Shown here: piece by piece, positions 12,748-22,993 of the stretch
Layout: every line of letters begins with the position of its first letter
Position numbering within the stretch: position 1 is the stretch's first letter
Source of the DNA: Catenaria anguillulae PL171
Lineage: Eukaryota; Blastocladiomycota; Blastocladiomycetes; Blastocladiales; Catenariaceae
NCBI GenBank assembly: GCA_002102555.1
Contig: MCFL01000014.1
Coordinates: forward strand, 434,001-498,000
Length of the DNA: 64,000 nt
Direction: 5' to 3'
The notes under the pieces: generated by a model
Told to the model about the DNA's origin: nothing
Seen by the model: the letters and a program-made list of their open reading frames with translations, nothing else
Database searches by the model: none
Translations under genes and position numbers: made by a program

Positions 12748-15219
12748 ATGTCCGCTCCACTCCCGCAATCAACGTCCCCGAACTCGTCGCCACCAACGGC
12801 CCCAACGCTTGCCCACCCCCTTCCAGCAAGCGATCCGCAGTCCTTAGAGGACGAGGACGAGGACGAGAGTGACAATGATGACCAAACAGCCCACTTTGCC
12901 GGCGAATTTGCTTGGTTTTCTCAGTCACTCGACGAGGATGGTGACGCATTCGGTGAGGATGTCGACCCACCAGCAAGCGATGCTTCCTACGACATTCACG
13001 ACTCGGAGAGCAAAGCGATTGATTCCAAGGTGGAAGACATCACCTACCGCTTTGCGTACTGTGCCGAGAAGGCAGGAATGGGTATGCATGCTACCACTGC
13101 AAGACCGTATCATACTTGCGTTGGCTGACCGATTCGCACATGTCCGCGAATAAGCTGGCACAATGTCCAAAGTCGCATCGACTATCACGGAACTCTCCCG
13201 AGATTCCGCATACTACAAGAACGAAGAGCGCAAGTCGGCTGCCAACGACGCCAAAATCGCCAAACTCCGAGCGCAAGTTGCCGCCTTGCCGTCCAGCACA
13301 ATCGACCGTGCACAGATAGCGGCAGAAAAGTGGATTCTAGACCTGGAAACGAGCCGCAATTTGGAAAACGTCATTGTGCACTTGGATATGGATGCGTATT
13401 ATTGCTCGGTCGAGGAATTGGATAACCCGGCGTTGAAAGGAAAACCTTTTGGGGTCGGTGGAATGAGCATGCTTTCCACAGCGAATTACGAGGCAAGAAA
13501 GTATGGTGTGCGGGCGGCAATGCCAGGTATGCATACACTTGACCGTGGGTTCTTGCAGCGACTTGGCTGACCCCTTGGAAAACCCTCTGTCGCCTGCAGG
13601 ATACATGGCGCAAAAGCTCTGTCCGGAACTGATTATCGTACCAATGCACTTTGACCGATATCGTGAATTGAGTCGTTCCATTCGAGCCATCCTACGGGTA
13701 TATAGTCCATTTCTCGCTATGTGTTGTTTTCTTGTGCACTCACTCACGGTTGCTGCCACTTCGCACTATGTCTACATCAGCGATACGACCCCAACATGCA
13801 GCCGCTCGGACTTGACGAAAACTACATCAACTTGACTGCCTACCTCAAGGCTCGTGGTCTCAGCGACCCAGAACCTGTCGTCCAAGAAATTCGAGAAACG
13901 ATCCAACGAGAAACCAAACTGACTGCTTCTGCGGGAATCTCGTGTAACAAGTACACTTGCGGCATCTCTTTCCTGTTCTTTCTACTCACCACTCACATGC
14001 GCTTGACCTTGTTTTCAGACTTCTTTCCAAGATCGGCTCCGACATCAACAAACCCAACGGCCAATTTTATCTTCCACCTGTGCGTGACGCTATTCTCGAC
14101 TTTATGCGCCCATTGCCGATTCGAAAGGTTTGGGGTGTGGGCAAAGTCTCCGAGCGCACGCTCGTCTCCTTGGGAATCAACACTTGTGCCGATGTCGTTT
14201 CCAAAGCTGGGCTCTTGTCGCTTGTCTTGAGCGAAAAGGGGTATCGATTCCTGATTCCGGCGGCACTGGGAATTGGGTCGGTTAATGTGAGAGAGTACGC
14301 AACGGATCACTTTTCGTCACTTGCGGCACTTGCTGGTATTCTCACAGTGCAAGCACATAGGCACACCGAGCTGCAGAAATCCATGTCTTCCGAGCGCACC
14401 TTTTCGCCATCCAACACCCCGCCCGAACGCTGGTCGGAAATCCTCGTCCACCTCATTGACACGGTGATTCACGACCTCGCAAAACACAACGCACTGACGC
14501 GCCACGTGTCTGTCAAGGTGAAAACGGACGGGTTCCTGGTTCGGCAAGCTGGCAAATTGCTGCCAAAGTATACCAACGTCGCCGATGACCTAGAACCGGT
14601 TGCCGCGGCCTTGCTGCGGGAGGCTATTCAGGCGGTAAGGCAGACCAGTGCGCAAGATTCCACTGGGCCAGGGATCGGGCAGCAGCAGGTGAGATTGCGG
14701 TTGATTGGCGTCAAGGTGAGCGAGTTGGTCGACGAGGCAGAATGGAAGCAGCGAGGGTTGCACCGATTCTTTGGCAAGCAGCAGTTGCAGCAAGGACAGG
14801 AGGTTGGAGGCAAATCGGCCGAGTTGGTTGTCCAAGGCCACAGCTATATCTTGGATCCCTCATCTCCGTCACCATCGTCTGGGGCTTCTTCAGACCCTGG
14901 CTTGCTTCTGCGAAGTGCGACGGCAGGTGCGACGGGTACTGACTCAATCCCGACAACATGTCCCGTGTGCGACCAGCATCAATTCCCACCGGGAGCAGAC
15001 AATGCCGTGGTCAATGCTCACGTTGACGAGTGCTTGACCCGGATGCAGCTGGCCGAGGAGCGAAGACTCGCGCGGATCAAGGTACATGAGGACGAAGTGG
15101 CTGTCCCGCGCCCGGATATGAAGCGGGCAAGAGACGAGGAAGATCCCGCACCGCCCGTCACCAAGCGAAAGCGCAAGGGAAAAGAGCGGACGTTGCATGA
15201 TTTCTTTGCCGAGCATTGA
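12748..15219 (+). CDS. POLK: DNA polymerase kappa (Y-family translesion polymerase)
   Basis: Exons 12748-13081, 13155-13526, 13600-13697, 13781-13950, 14019-14286 and 14377-15219 give about 694 residues. The last intron (14287-14376) is 90 nt and open, so its removal is inferred from the family, where KSMSSERTF follows closely. Kappa-type features in order are an acidic N-tail, the N-clasp (KAGM...[19 protein letters not shown]), the catalytic [37 protein letters not shown], the second acidic site [35 protein letters not shown], and helix-hairpin-helix [12 protein letters not shown]. The C-terminal region has one C2HC ubiquitin-binding zinc finger ([10 protein letters not shown]...HVDEC). It also has a canonical PIP box, QRGLHRFF, and a terminal PIP-like TLHDFF, as expected for PCNA-recruited lesion bypass. 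No frameshift is needed. Confidence 0.95.
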
Positions 15220-15378
15220 CCTGTAGGCACATTGCATTGCTATTGCACACCCCATGTCCACATTTTGTCAATATACAAGCGAATTCATTCATAGATGATA
15301 CAGCGTCCGCTATCCCACTACAGATAGGTATGACGCACAAATCTCCCCAGTTCCCACTCATAAAATACCACGGTCAAG

Positions 15379-16723
15379 CTAATACAAGCCCGGGAAAATG
15401 CGGTACTTTCTGGCCTTGCCATGCACCTGGCGTAGTACTCATGGCTCTGTGCCGCCGACACGGTCAAATTCGCCACAACCCACACCAAGCACGCCAACAT
15501 GACCCACGACGGACACATGAGCGTCAAGCACGCATAAATCCCAATCTCAAACAAGTAGTGTGGGCACGTTACCTTCTTGAACAAGCCGCGATGCGGCAAC
15601 TTGTACACGAGCGGCTGTGGCGGTGCATTTGAGGACGCCGCAGACGAAAACGAGCGCTTGCGGCGAGGAGACGCAGACGGCCCGCCGCCGCCCGTGCTGC
15701 TGGAATCGCTCAGTTTGCCTGATGAGGGCACGTGCAAGAGGCCAGGCGAGGGTGAAGGGGAAGGTGATGAGGATGGGGTTGTGGACGAGCCTGCATCGCC
15801 TGCGGCGGATCCGGGCACTGCCAGAGATGCGGCACGGCCCATGGTTGGGCGATTGACGCGCGGACTGCCCACTGGGGATGGTGTTCCGCTTGTTCCCGAG
15901 ATGGTGCGCACGCGCGACGATGGCCGCTTGACTGAAGGCGACCGCTGCGGCGTGGGTTTGGGCGTCACGGACAAGAAATAGTGATGTGCCAGCTGGGCGA
16001 GGTTGCAGCCAACAAACGCTGACGTGAGGATGAATCCGGGCGTCGTGTACGATTTTGCGTCCCTGGCCTCTGCCACCGCCAGAGCAATGGACAGTGGCGT
16101 GACAATGTAGAACGAGAGTCCCAGCAGGTAATGGCCCGTGTGCATTTTGGACGCCGACGAGGCGAAAAACACGGTTTGCTCTCGGTGCCTGCGAGCAGCG
16201 TGCAGGGCAAAGAGAGCCTGCGGTTTGCTTGCGCCCATGGACAGGGCTAAAAGACGCTCATACCGAGTGCCACGATATAAAAGTGCGCAAACCACGATTT
16301 TGGCACTCGCATCGAGAGAATGGTCGTGAACCAATCGGATTCGACGGCAACCTTTGGTTTTGTCGCGGCGGCAGCTGCACCGTCGAGGTCGGACCCATCC
16401 GTCTCGGTTAGGTCGCTGTTGAGCGGGGATCGGGCAGCGTTGAGCGCCCGCTTGCGACGATCCGCGAGCCGAGACTGGTGCAGAGACGTTGCCGAGTCAC
16501 GCACGAGCAGTTTGCCGTGATGGAGGAGCTTGCGGAGCGGCGGGATCACCGATAGCGGCAGCAGTGTGAAGGTGATGATGCTGTAGTATGCGATGCACAG
16601 GTACGAGAGGTACAGGCGCAGGTCCGATGTCCAGGAAATGAGCGTTGCGGCGGAGGGTGTCGCCGCCGACAAGGCAGCAGCAGCAGCGGACGTGGCCATG
16701 ACGAGTGGGTTGTCGGAGGGCAT
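15379..16723 (-). CDS. DFG10: Polyprenol reductase, DFG10/SRD5A3 type
   Basis: Steroid 5-alpha-reductase family enzyme that saturates the terminal isoprene of polyprenol during dolichol synthesis in the ER. Family landmarks are VPKSWFAHFYIVAL, HAARRHREQTVF, KMHTGHYLLGLSFYIVTP, and the C-terminal block RGLFKKVTCPHYLFEIGIYA followed by SAAQSHEYYAR. A Ser/Pro-rich insert of about 110 residues sits before the C-terminal block. There is no intron, but two single-base gaps break the frame. One is at the A4 run 16249-16252 (between GMSVF and LALSMG); the other is near 15421, after which the expected ending KARKYRIFPGLY and a TAG at 15379-15381 are read. With both bases restored the length is 448 residues. 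Sequencing error is more likely than inactivation. Confidence 0.85.
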
Positions 16724-17457
16724 GGCGAATCTGGTTGTGTTAAGTGGTGTTAATATGCGGCCGATGGATAGATTGCATGCGATGTTCCGTCAAGACGTAT
16801 AGACATGGAATGGTGACGAGCTCCACAGCGACATCGACAGCGAGGAAGGGCCGGTCCTGCCCTTTTATTCATATTATGGCCGATGAGGCGGCAGATTTTG
16901 TCGTGGCAAATTTGGCCACTGACTCCATCAGTGATGCCATCATGGCAGTCTCCGCGATCCCCATTGCAATTGCCACAAGCAGATAAATTTCTTCCCAACG
17001 CAAATTCGCCATTTCCGCATCCCAACCAATGTGAATGGGCTCGGCTCCCCCAAGAGCGACACGTTAACTACAATGCATTCTCTGGGTGGCCATGATGGCT
17101 CTTGAAGGACTCCTCGTCCATTGTTCTTTATGCAGTCAGATTGCTCCATGATCCACACGGAGCCGCCGTCCTTGATTGCCTCCACCTCCTCGTTTTTGCA
17201 TCCTATCCAACCAGAAGTACTCATGTCATCATGACCAACATTACGGATGATACTCTGCATGTACGAGTTATGACTTTCGGGCGAGTCACTCAATCACCAG
17301 CGACCGCGTGGGACATTCTGAATGACTGGGTGACATTTGCACACATATCGACGCCTCTCTCAGGCTACGCCATGGGAAACACATGATAAAGAATTGGAGT
17401 TGTTTACATTCAACTCACGAAATGTACAAGTGGACCAGAACAGGGTGAGTGCGGGTA
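16724..17457. other. Intergenic region left of the inverted repeat
   Basis: Upstream region of the polyprenol reductase gene up to the left element. No coding region or RNA can be supported. Confidence 0.5.
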
Positions 17458-17706
17458 TACTGTAGTGCCAAGATTAGTTGAAACGCCCGCCGCAGGCGAA
17501 CGCAAAAATGGTAAGCAACAACATGCCCAAGAACCGTGACCAGATTCACGTTACGAAACAACAGTGCTGTGACCTGTGACACATTGAGAGGCTCAGGCAA
17601 CAGATGCGCCGTGACACACGCACTTGTTTGGAACAATCCGTGGCTCACTCTCGGCTTGTCGCATCGTTGGCTGGGGAGAGCCTGCATGACATGCAGTAGC
17701 GATTGG

Positions 17707-17753
<47 letters not shown>
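17707..17753 (+). repeat. Poly(A) tract, 47 nt, in left element
   Basis: An uninterrupted A run about 250 nt inside the left end of the element. The mirrored copy is a 49-nt T run at 25643-25691. Such a tract suggests that part of the element derives from a retroposed transcript. Confidence 0.95.
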
Positions 17754-17754
<1 letters not shown>

Positions 17755-17852
17755 ATGATCACGATGCACGCAAGGAATGCACGGGTTGGCTCAGTCCCTC
17801 AACATGAACCCCAACCGCCAACCGACTCCTTTGGCATGACAGTCCGTCAACA

Positions 17853-17923
17853 GGGAAGCTTAGCTCAGGCGGCTATGCCGGCAGTTCGGTTTCGGTGGCC
17901 AGGGATCGAACTCCACGCATCCC
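17853..17923 (+). other. tRNA-like sequence in left element (degenerate)
   Basis: 71 nt with 6 of 7 acceptor positions paired (GGGAAGC with GCATCCC), a near-consensus A box (TTAGCTCAGGCGG) and a B-box-like ATCGAAC loop. The D, anticodon and T stems do not pair well, so this is at best a tRNA-derived relic, as found in SINE heads. The mirrored copy is at 25473-25543. Confidence 0.35.
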
Positions 17924-18016
17924 TTTCCTTTTTTGTCGGGTTTTGTTTTGTCGGCAACCCTAGGGTCCGGCATTGTGAGTACAATCACAAGCAGCTCTCT
18001 TGCAGTGGTCGTATAA

Positions 18017-18412
18017 ATCCCCAAAGATGTGACCGTGGATGAGTTGAAGCAGGCGCTGATGGATGGGAGTGTGCCAATGGCAGGGAGGATGGAGGTGAGT
18101 TGGTGGCGACTGTTTTTGAAAGCCCAGTGCGTCACATTGCCCTTTCATCTGCTCTTGTCGGCTTTTTTTTAACTCATTTGTGCTGTGTGCAGGACACCGA
18201 CTTGCCTTCCCATGAGAGGATTAAGCTGAACCAGCCCATGGCTCAAGCTATTGTTCCTGGGATCTGTGCTTGATTCTCATTTGGACAGTGACGACGAAAA
18301 TGCCTGCTGGTCTGGGGACGACATTGACTCCTCAGTCCAGCTTCGTATTGGCACCAAGGCTGTTCAGCAGAAACATCTTTTGTCAACTGTGTCTATTTTG
18401 TATTATATTTTA
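18017..18412 (+). pseudogene. Spliced-looking gene fragment inside the left element
   Basis: Two exon-like stretches, 18017-18094 (encoding DVTVDELKQALMDG) and 18193 onward (DTDLPSHERIKLNQ), flank a 98-nt sequence with GTGAGT at its start and a T-rich tract plus TGTGTGCAG at its end, typical of introns in this genome. After GICA the frame breaks and continues in another frame as DSHLDSDDENACWSGDD. I do not recognise the protein. It may be a captured host-gene fragment or a relic of the element's own gene. The identical copy lies in the right element. Confidence 0.4.
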
Positions 18413-18451
18413 GTCGCCCAACCAATGTAGCACACCGTTTGGATCTACTAC

Positions 18452-19228
18452 ATCCACAGATCCAAGCTAAACAGTTTGGTCGACGGTCCACCCATGAAGG
18501 CGTGCGAAATGAGCAATGCCATTGTGCGTGCGCGAGTAAATAGATTTCTGCGCATCTTTCTGTGCTATTGACATGGGCATAGTCCGTCGGGAACCTGGTT
18601 TGGTGCTGTCGCCGCGGCCGCAGCACACGAAACACGTCCAGTTGCATCCACAGATCCGAGCCAAACAGTTTGGTTTATAGTACACCCATGAAGGCGTGCG
18701 AATTGAGCGAAGAAATTTTGCGTACGCGAGTAAATCAATGTCTACGCATCTTTCTGTGCTAATGGCGTGAGTGTAGTCCGTTGGGAACCTGGTTTGGTGC
18801 TTTCGCCGCGGCCGCAGCACACGAAACACGTCCAGTTGCATCCACAGATCCGAGCCAAACAGTTTGGTTTATAGTACACCCATGAAGGCGTGCGAATTGA
18901 GCGAAGAAATTTTGCGTACGCGAGTAAATCAATGTCTACGCATCTTTCTGTGCTAATGGCGTGAGTGTAGTCCGTTGGGAACCTGGTTTGGTGCTTTCGC
19001 CGCGGCCGCAGCACAAGAAACACGTCCAGTTGCATCCACAGATCCGAGCCGAACAGTTTGGTCTACAGTACACCCATGAAGGCGTGCGAATTGAGCGAAG
19101 AAATTTTGCGTAAGCGAGTAAATCAATGTCTACGCATCTTTCTGTGCTAATGGCGTGAGTGTAGTCCGTTGGGAACCCGGTTTGGTGCTTTCGCCGCGGC
19201 TGCAGCGCGGTAAGCACTTTGACATATA
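18452..19228. repeat. 194-bp tandem repeat array, about four units (left element)
   Basis: Units start near 18452, 18646, 18840 and 19034, a period of 194 nt. Units 2 and 3 are nearly identical, unit 1 is diverged and unit 4 is truncated at its right end. Each unit contains a NotI-like GCGGCCGC and the block AGTTTGGTTTATAGTACACC. The overlapping open frames in the track of this region arise from the repeat and are not genes. Confidence 0.9.
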
Positions 19229-20363
19229 CATAGGGTTTGTGGACTGTCAAAAGGCTGGCCGGCGTGCGGAAGGTGCAGGCAAACATTGACAGGAGCGAGT
19301 ATATTCTCTACCTGAAGCTCAGACCACATGTCAGGCCTGCTCTCGCAAGGTAAACAGGCAAAAACCACATGTGAGCCGTCTGTAGGTCACTAATCAGAGT
19401 GAGTGAGACTGAGTTTCAATCAGGCTATGCAAGACATGGCATGAAAAATTGTGTACAGCATTCTGATGTCAATCATGCGCGGTTATCATTCATGAAGTAT
19501 CAGCAGGACTGTATGAAAGACCAAGTATTTTGCGAGAACACCGTTTTTCGGTGATGGCTCGCTGTTGTCCGACAGCAAAAACGTGGCGATTATCCGCAGT
19601 TTGGTGTTGACAAGAATCGAACCTGTACCCTCCAGAGTGACTTGCGGTTGTCCGTTGCACATGAGAATTGAGAATCGGTTGGAGGAATGACTGGCGAATG
19701 ACTTGCTCAAACCCCAGATCTGTATTGGCATTGGTTGGACGCAAGGCTGCAGGCTCTTGCTTGGAGAAGACGGTGGCTCCTTTGCAAAATGCCCCAGGCG
19801 TGTGTTGACGCAGTTGCATCGCACGTACTCTGAGATGTGAGCCCTGTTCCCATCCTGCTATGTTTAAAGGGAGGCAGCCCCACCACAGGCCAGCTAGACT
19901 TACAAAAGGAGTTGTTTCCATCGATGCTTGCCTATGTCTTGACGGGCTGGAAGTGAATCACTCATTGTTGCGTTACAAACAAGCGTTTGTGTCCCACCCG
20001 TCAAGCCGGCCCGTTCTGGCTCGAGGGGTAGCGGTTCGAATCGCCCAGGTGGAGGCATCGATTTGTTGTTGGTGCCTTCTCCGCCTCTTGAAGACTCCGA
20101 CAAGGTGGTTTTGCTATTTTATGTGACATGTATCACGCAACAACGACAGCGTGACGGAAAATGATGGTCACAAAGCAACAACGACGCTGTGACAGTGTGC
20201 GACGAGGAACGGCGTGGCTGTGACATGTGACGGCAATGCAACAGACAAGGTGGGGTGTGACGTGTGACTGTTTCGACTATTCGCAGCACTACAGTAACTT
20301 GAGCAGAAGCAACACTCACAAATCAAAGAAGCAAGGTCACGTTAAATGAAAGGAATCTGGGAA

Positions 20364-21404
20364 TCAACGACGAGCAGGCGACTGGGGCCGCTTCTGGCCC
20401 TGCTGCGACTGTTGCTGGTGCTGGGCCTGCTTGGCAGGGGGAGACTGAGGGCGAGCCGCATTCATGGTCGTTGGCTGCTTGCTCATCGACGGCGTGGCCG
20501 AGTTGTTGCTGTTGTTTGACCACAGGGGTTGACGCGAAGCCTGGGTCCATCCGTTCCACAAGAAGGTATCGTCACCGTGCTGCATGGTCGGCAACTGGCG
20601 TTGTTGTTGCTGAGGGCGCATCTGCACGGGCTGCTGCTGTTGCTTCTGCTGTTGCTTCTGCTGTTGCTTCACAGGCTGCTGCTGAGATGAGGACGCAGGA
20701 CGCAGAGCCGCCTTGGGGGCAACATTCGAGCGCTGCTGCTGCTTGGGAAGGTGTGGCGCCATCCATTGTGGGACTCGCGACTCGTCAAACAACCAAGCAC
20801 CCGAATGGAATGCATCGTCAACGTGCTCTTTCACGGGCGTTGGGCGGTACACTTGAGCATTGTTGTTCTTGCTCGAGTGCTGCTGCGACTGTTGCTTGCT
20901 CTGTTGAGCCGACGACGTGGAGGACGTGGGACGCGAGACAGGCTGCTGCTGCTGCTGCTTCAGAGTCGACTTGGACGCGGCAGCTTGCTGCTGCTGAGTG
21001 GGAAGCTGAGTCGACATCCATTGAGGCACACGCGATTGGTCAAACAACCAAGCGCCAGAGAGGAAGGCATCGTCAGGGTGCTCCTTGACGGGGGTCGGGC
21101 GGTACACCTGAGCATTCGACTTGAGCTGCTGGTGCGACTGCGACTGCGACTGCTTGAGGTTGACCTGGTTGGTCTTGGCCGGTTGCTTGACTGGCGCCTG
21201 GGAAGCAGCCGATTGAGGACGCGAGACAGTCTTCTGCTGTTGTTGCTGCTGGTGCTTCATGGCGTTGTTGGAAACGGGCGTGGAAGCGGTCGTGGGACGA
21301 GACTGCAGCTTGGGCTGCTGCTGCTGCTGCTGCTGAAGCTTGGGATTGGCCGATTGCTGCTGGACAGCTTGGCGGAGAGCGGGTTGGACTTGTTGGCGAC
21401 CCAT
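20364..21404 (-). CDS. Gln-rich orphan protein, copy 2
   Basis: 346 residues from ATG at 21404 (the in-frame ATG at 21419 adds MQSPD and lies outside the shared region). It is nearly identical to copy 1, with differences mainly in lengths of Gln runs and a few substitutions. It keeps the two VYRPTPVKEH...SRVPQWM motifs and the degenerate third one. Its stop codon lies only 67 bp from the inner end of the left element. Similarity to copy 3 continues for about 20 nt past the stop and then ends. The gene lies within the 2.8-kb spacer of the large inverted repeat, convergent with nothing and head-on to the p24 gene's downstream region. Confidence 0.85.
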   Translation of the reverse strand: MGRQQVQPALRQAVQQQSANPKLQQQQQQQPKLQSRPTTASTPVSNNAMKHQQQQQQKTVSRPQSAASQAPVKQPAKTNQVNLKQSQSQSHQQLKSNAQVYRPTPVKEHPDDAFLSGAWLFDQSRVPQWMSTQLPTQQQQAAASKSTLKQQQQQPVSRPTSSTSSAQQSKQQSQQHSSKNNNAQVYRPTPVKEHVDDAFHSGAWLFDESRVPQWMAPHLPKQQQRSNVAPKAALRPASSSQQQPVKQQQKQQQKQQQQPVQMRPQQQQRQLPTMQHGDDTFLWNGWTQASRQPLWSNNSNNSATPSMSKQPTTMNAARPQSPPAKQAQHQQQSQQGQKRPQSPARR

Positions 21405-21527
21405 ATCTGGTGATTGCAATTGAGATAAATGTTGCTTTGAAGTGGACTCAGACTGGGGACAGGCAAGGTGTGTTGCTTGGATGCTGGAGCTGAAATTGGG
21501 GAAGAGGAGATGGGAGTCTGGTCACGC

Positions 21528-21534
21528 TTTATAG
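21528..21534 (-). promoter_or_regulatory. TATA box of Gln-rich copy 2
   Basis: CTATAAAG on the minus strand about 125 nt before the ATG, followed by GTGACCAGACTCCCA, a block also present upstream of copy 3 and in altered form upstream of copy 1. Confidence 0.5.
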
Positions 21535-21620
21535 GTTCGCCGCCCGCTCCATCGACGAAAGAAAACTGCTTTTGGGGCGTCTTAGAGATCTTCCTTCCAT
21601 TGTGACCTGGATCGTTCATC

Positions 21621-21644
21621 GGTTGGTATGTTGGTTGGTTGGTT
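21621..21644 (-). promoter_or_regulatory. CCAACC-repeat upstream motif, Gln-rich copy 2
   Basis: Minus-strand CCAACCAACCAAC array about 217 nt before the ATG, followed by GATGAACGATCC. It matches the arrays upstream of copies 1 and 3. Confidence 0.45.
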
Positions 21645-21939
21645 CTCAATCCGTTCGCAGCGATTGACGAGAATTGACGCGTCCTTGCAGACAAACCCCA
21701 TGTCCATATATGATACTAGATCATGAATTGCAACAACCGACTGGAAGAGCTGAAAAGTGATGTTCAATTCATCGCTTCTTATCGTGATCTACCTCGCCGT
21801 GTCCCTTTGTACCCCTTCTTGCTTTGAGGACGTGTGCGGAGACAACATGTTTGTAAAGGTAGCGACTATTTGTATGATCTCAATGAATAGCAAAACACAA
21901 TGAGCGAGCCCTGACTCTGGGCCCCAATCCGGTTGCATC

Positions 21940-22993
21940 TCAAACCAATTTCTTGGCCATGAAAAAGGACCGCAAATGCCTCAACTGCCAAGCGCACGCC
22001 AATCCAAGGACAATCATTTGCTACACATACCCACAAGTGTCAGTTTCCGGACGCAGAAGCTCGCATACTGTACCTATACACGGAAAGGGTAACATACCAC
22101 AATGGACCACAAAACAACACGCCGGTTGACCAAGTCAGTAAACTCACGGAACTCGCGCTCTTGCTCGCGCTGATACTGCTGCTCGCGGCGAATGTCGACG
22201 GCACGGTGGATCAAGTCGCGGATGCGGAATTGAATATCTGTGACCGCAACAAGCAAGACATGAGATAAATGGGGATGCAGCGGCACACTGGTGCCAGCAT
22301 AGAAACAGAAACAGAACACACCAGAAATGCGCTCGCTGGGGTCGACTTCGGTGCCTGCGGCGTCACCAATGATGATGTCAAGGTGAAGGCGCTGTAACGC
22401 AAACATCAATCAATGAGCAATGAGCGGATCAGGGAGTATTGCCGAGTACATGTAAAGAGCGGGCAACAATACATACCACTTTTGATGTGTTGAACCATCC
22501 CGAGGTGTTTGTCGACAGACAAATCTTGTGATCGCCCGAATGCGCCGCAGTAAACAAAAACTTGCCAAACGACGGGCCCTTTTTGCTCACAGTCACCGAT
22601 TGTGTTTCCACATGCTATGCAAACAAAGGACGAGGGCCAATGTCCAATGTGTCAGCCCGATTGTGGCCTCTACATGCGATCTGCATGGGGTTTGGAAGGA
22701 CAACATGCCTCGACATTGATCTGGATCCCAAGCGACAAGTTTTCAATGTACTGCTGGGTGGGTGCCGACCACTCTTCGGCGCGATACACGCCCATGACGG
22801 CCGTGTCTTGCGGGAGCACTTCCATAAAGCATTTCTCCTTGTTGTCCTCGAGGTAAAAGTGCAGGGCGCGGGCAGAGTGGGCCAGGCAGGCGACCAGAAT
22901 GAGCACGACCAATGCCCACGAGGGTTGGTGCCGCCGCAAGTTGGCTCGGCTGGATGATGATGGACGCATGATTGATTGGGGTGGCCGGGACAT
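21940..22993 (-). CDS. p24 (emp24/gp25L/TMED) cargo receptor, alpha-type
   Basis: Five exons read right to left: 22709-22993, 22477-22614, 22322-22391, 22098-22237 and 21940-22020, giving about 237 residues. The signal segment is WALVVLILVACLAHSARA. The GOLD domain starts ALHFYLEDNKEKCFMEVLP and contains DHKICLSTN, with the paired Cys typical of the family. A helical stretch (REQQYQREQEREFREFTD) leads into the membrane segment VVLWSIVQMIVLGLACAW and a short tail, RSFFMAKKLV. That tail has the FF and KK signals for COPII/COPI sorting. The LHFYLE/KERCF-type opening points to the alpha subfamily (Erp1/TMED4/9), which cycles between ER and Golgi. The first intron either uses a GC donor (GAG|GCATGT) or a GT 6 nt earlier. 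The right element lies 107 bp upstream of the start. Confidence 0.9.

Larger units (their letters stand above)
17458..20296 (-). mobile_element. 2.84-kb non-coding element with terminal inverted repeats, left copy
   Basis: This stretch is repeated in inverted orientation at 23100-25940, with only one substitution noticed (an A/T difference at about 17926 versus 25471) plus a 2-nt difference in the poly(A)/poly(T) tract. Both ends carry the same imperfect inverted repeat: TACTGTAGTGC then roughly 15 further positions ending GAAAC, with about 5 mismatches. Each copy is bounded by TA at both ends, consistent with a TA target duplication. No transposase or reverse transcriptase frame is visible. 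Inside are subterminal TGTGAC/GTCAC repeats, a 47-nt poly(A), a tRNA-like stretch, a spliced-looking gene fragment and a 194-bp tandem array. A non-autonomous DNA transposon is the best reading; an assembly-created palindrome is the main alternative. Orientation is set so that both copies read alike. Confidence 0.7.

Noticed and set aside
16235-16255. A 17-nt intron explaining the frame break in polyprenol reductase
   Set aside because: All well-supported introns here are about 60-95 nt (up to 196). A single missing base in an A4 run restores the family sequence more simply.
18393-19286. Overlapping 84-124-codon frames starting MQLDVF in the left element (and mirrored on the right)
   Set aside because: They repeat with the 194-bp array, whose period is not a multiple of three, so successive units are read in different frames. 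They show no conserved protein features.
19490-19921. 143-codon frame in the element (mirrored at 23475-23906)
   Set aside because: No signal, domain or codon pattern supports coding. It is identical in both copies simply because the copies are identical.
19990-20060. GGTTCGAATC B-box-like site in the element as a tRNA gene
   Set aside because: The T stem does not pair and the only A-box-like block is too close, so a tRNA gene is not supported.
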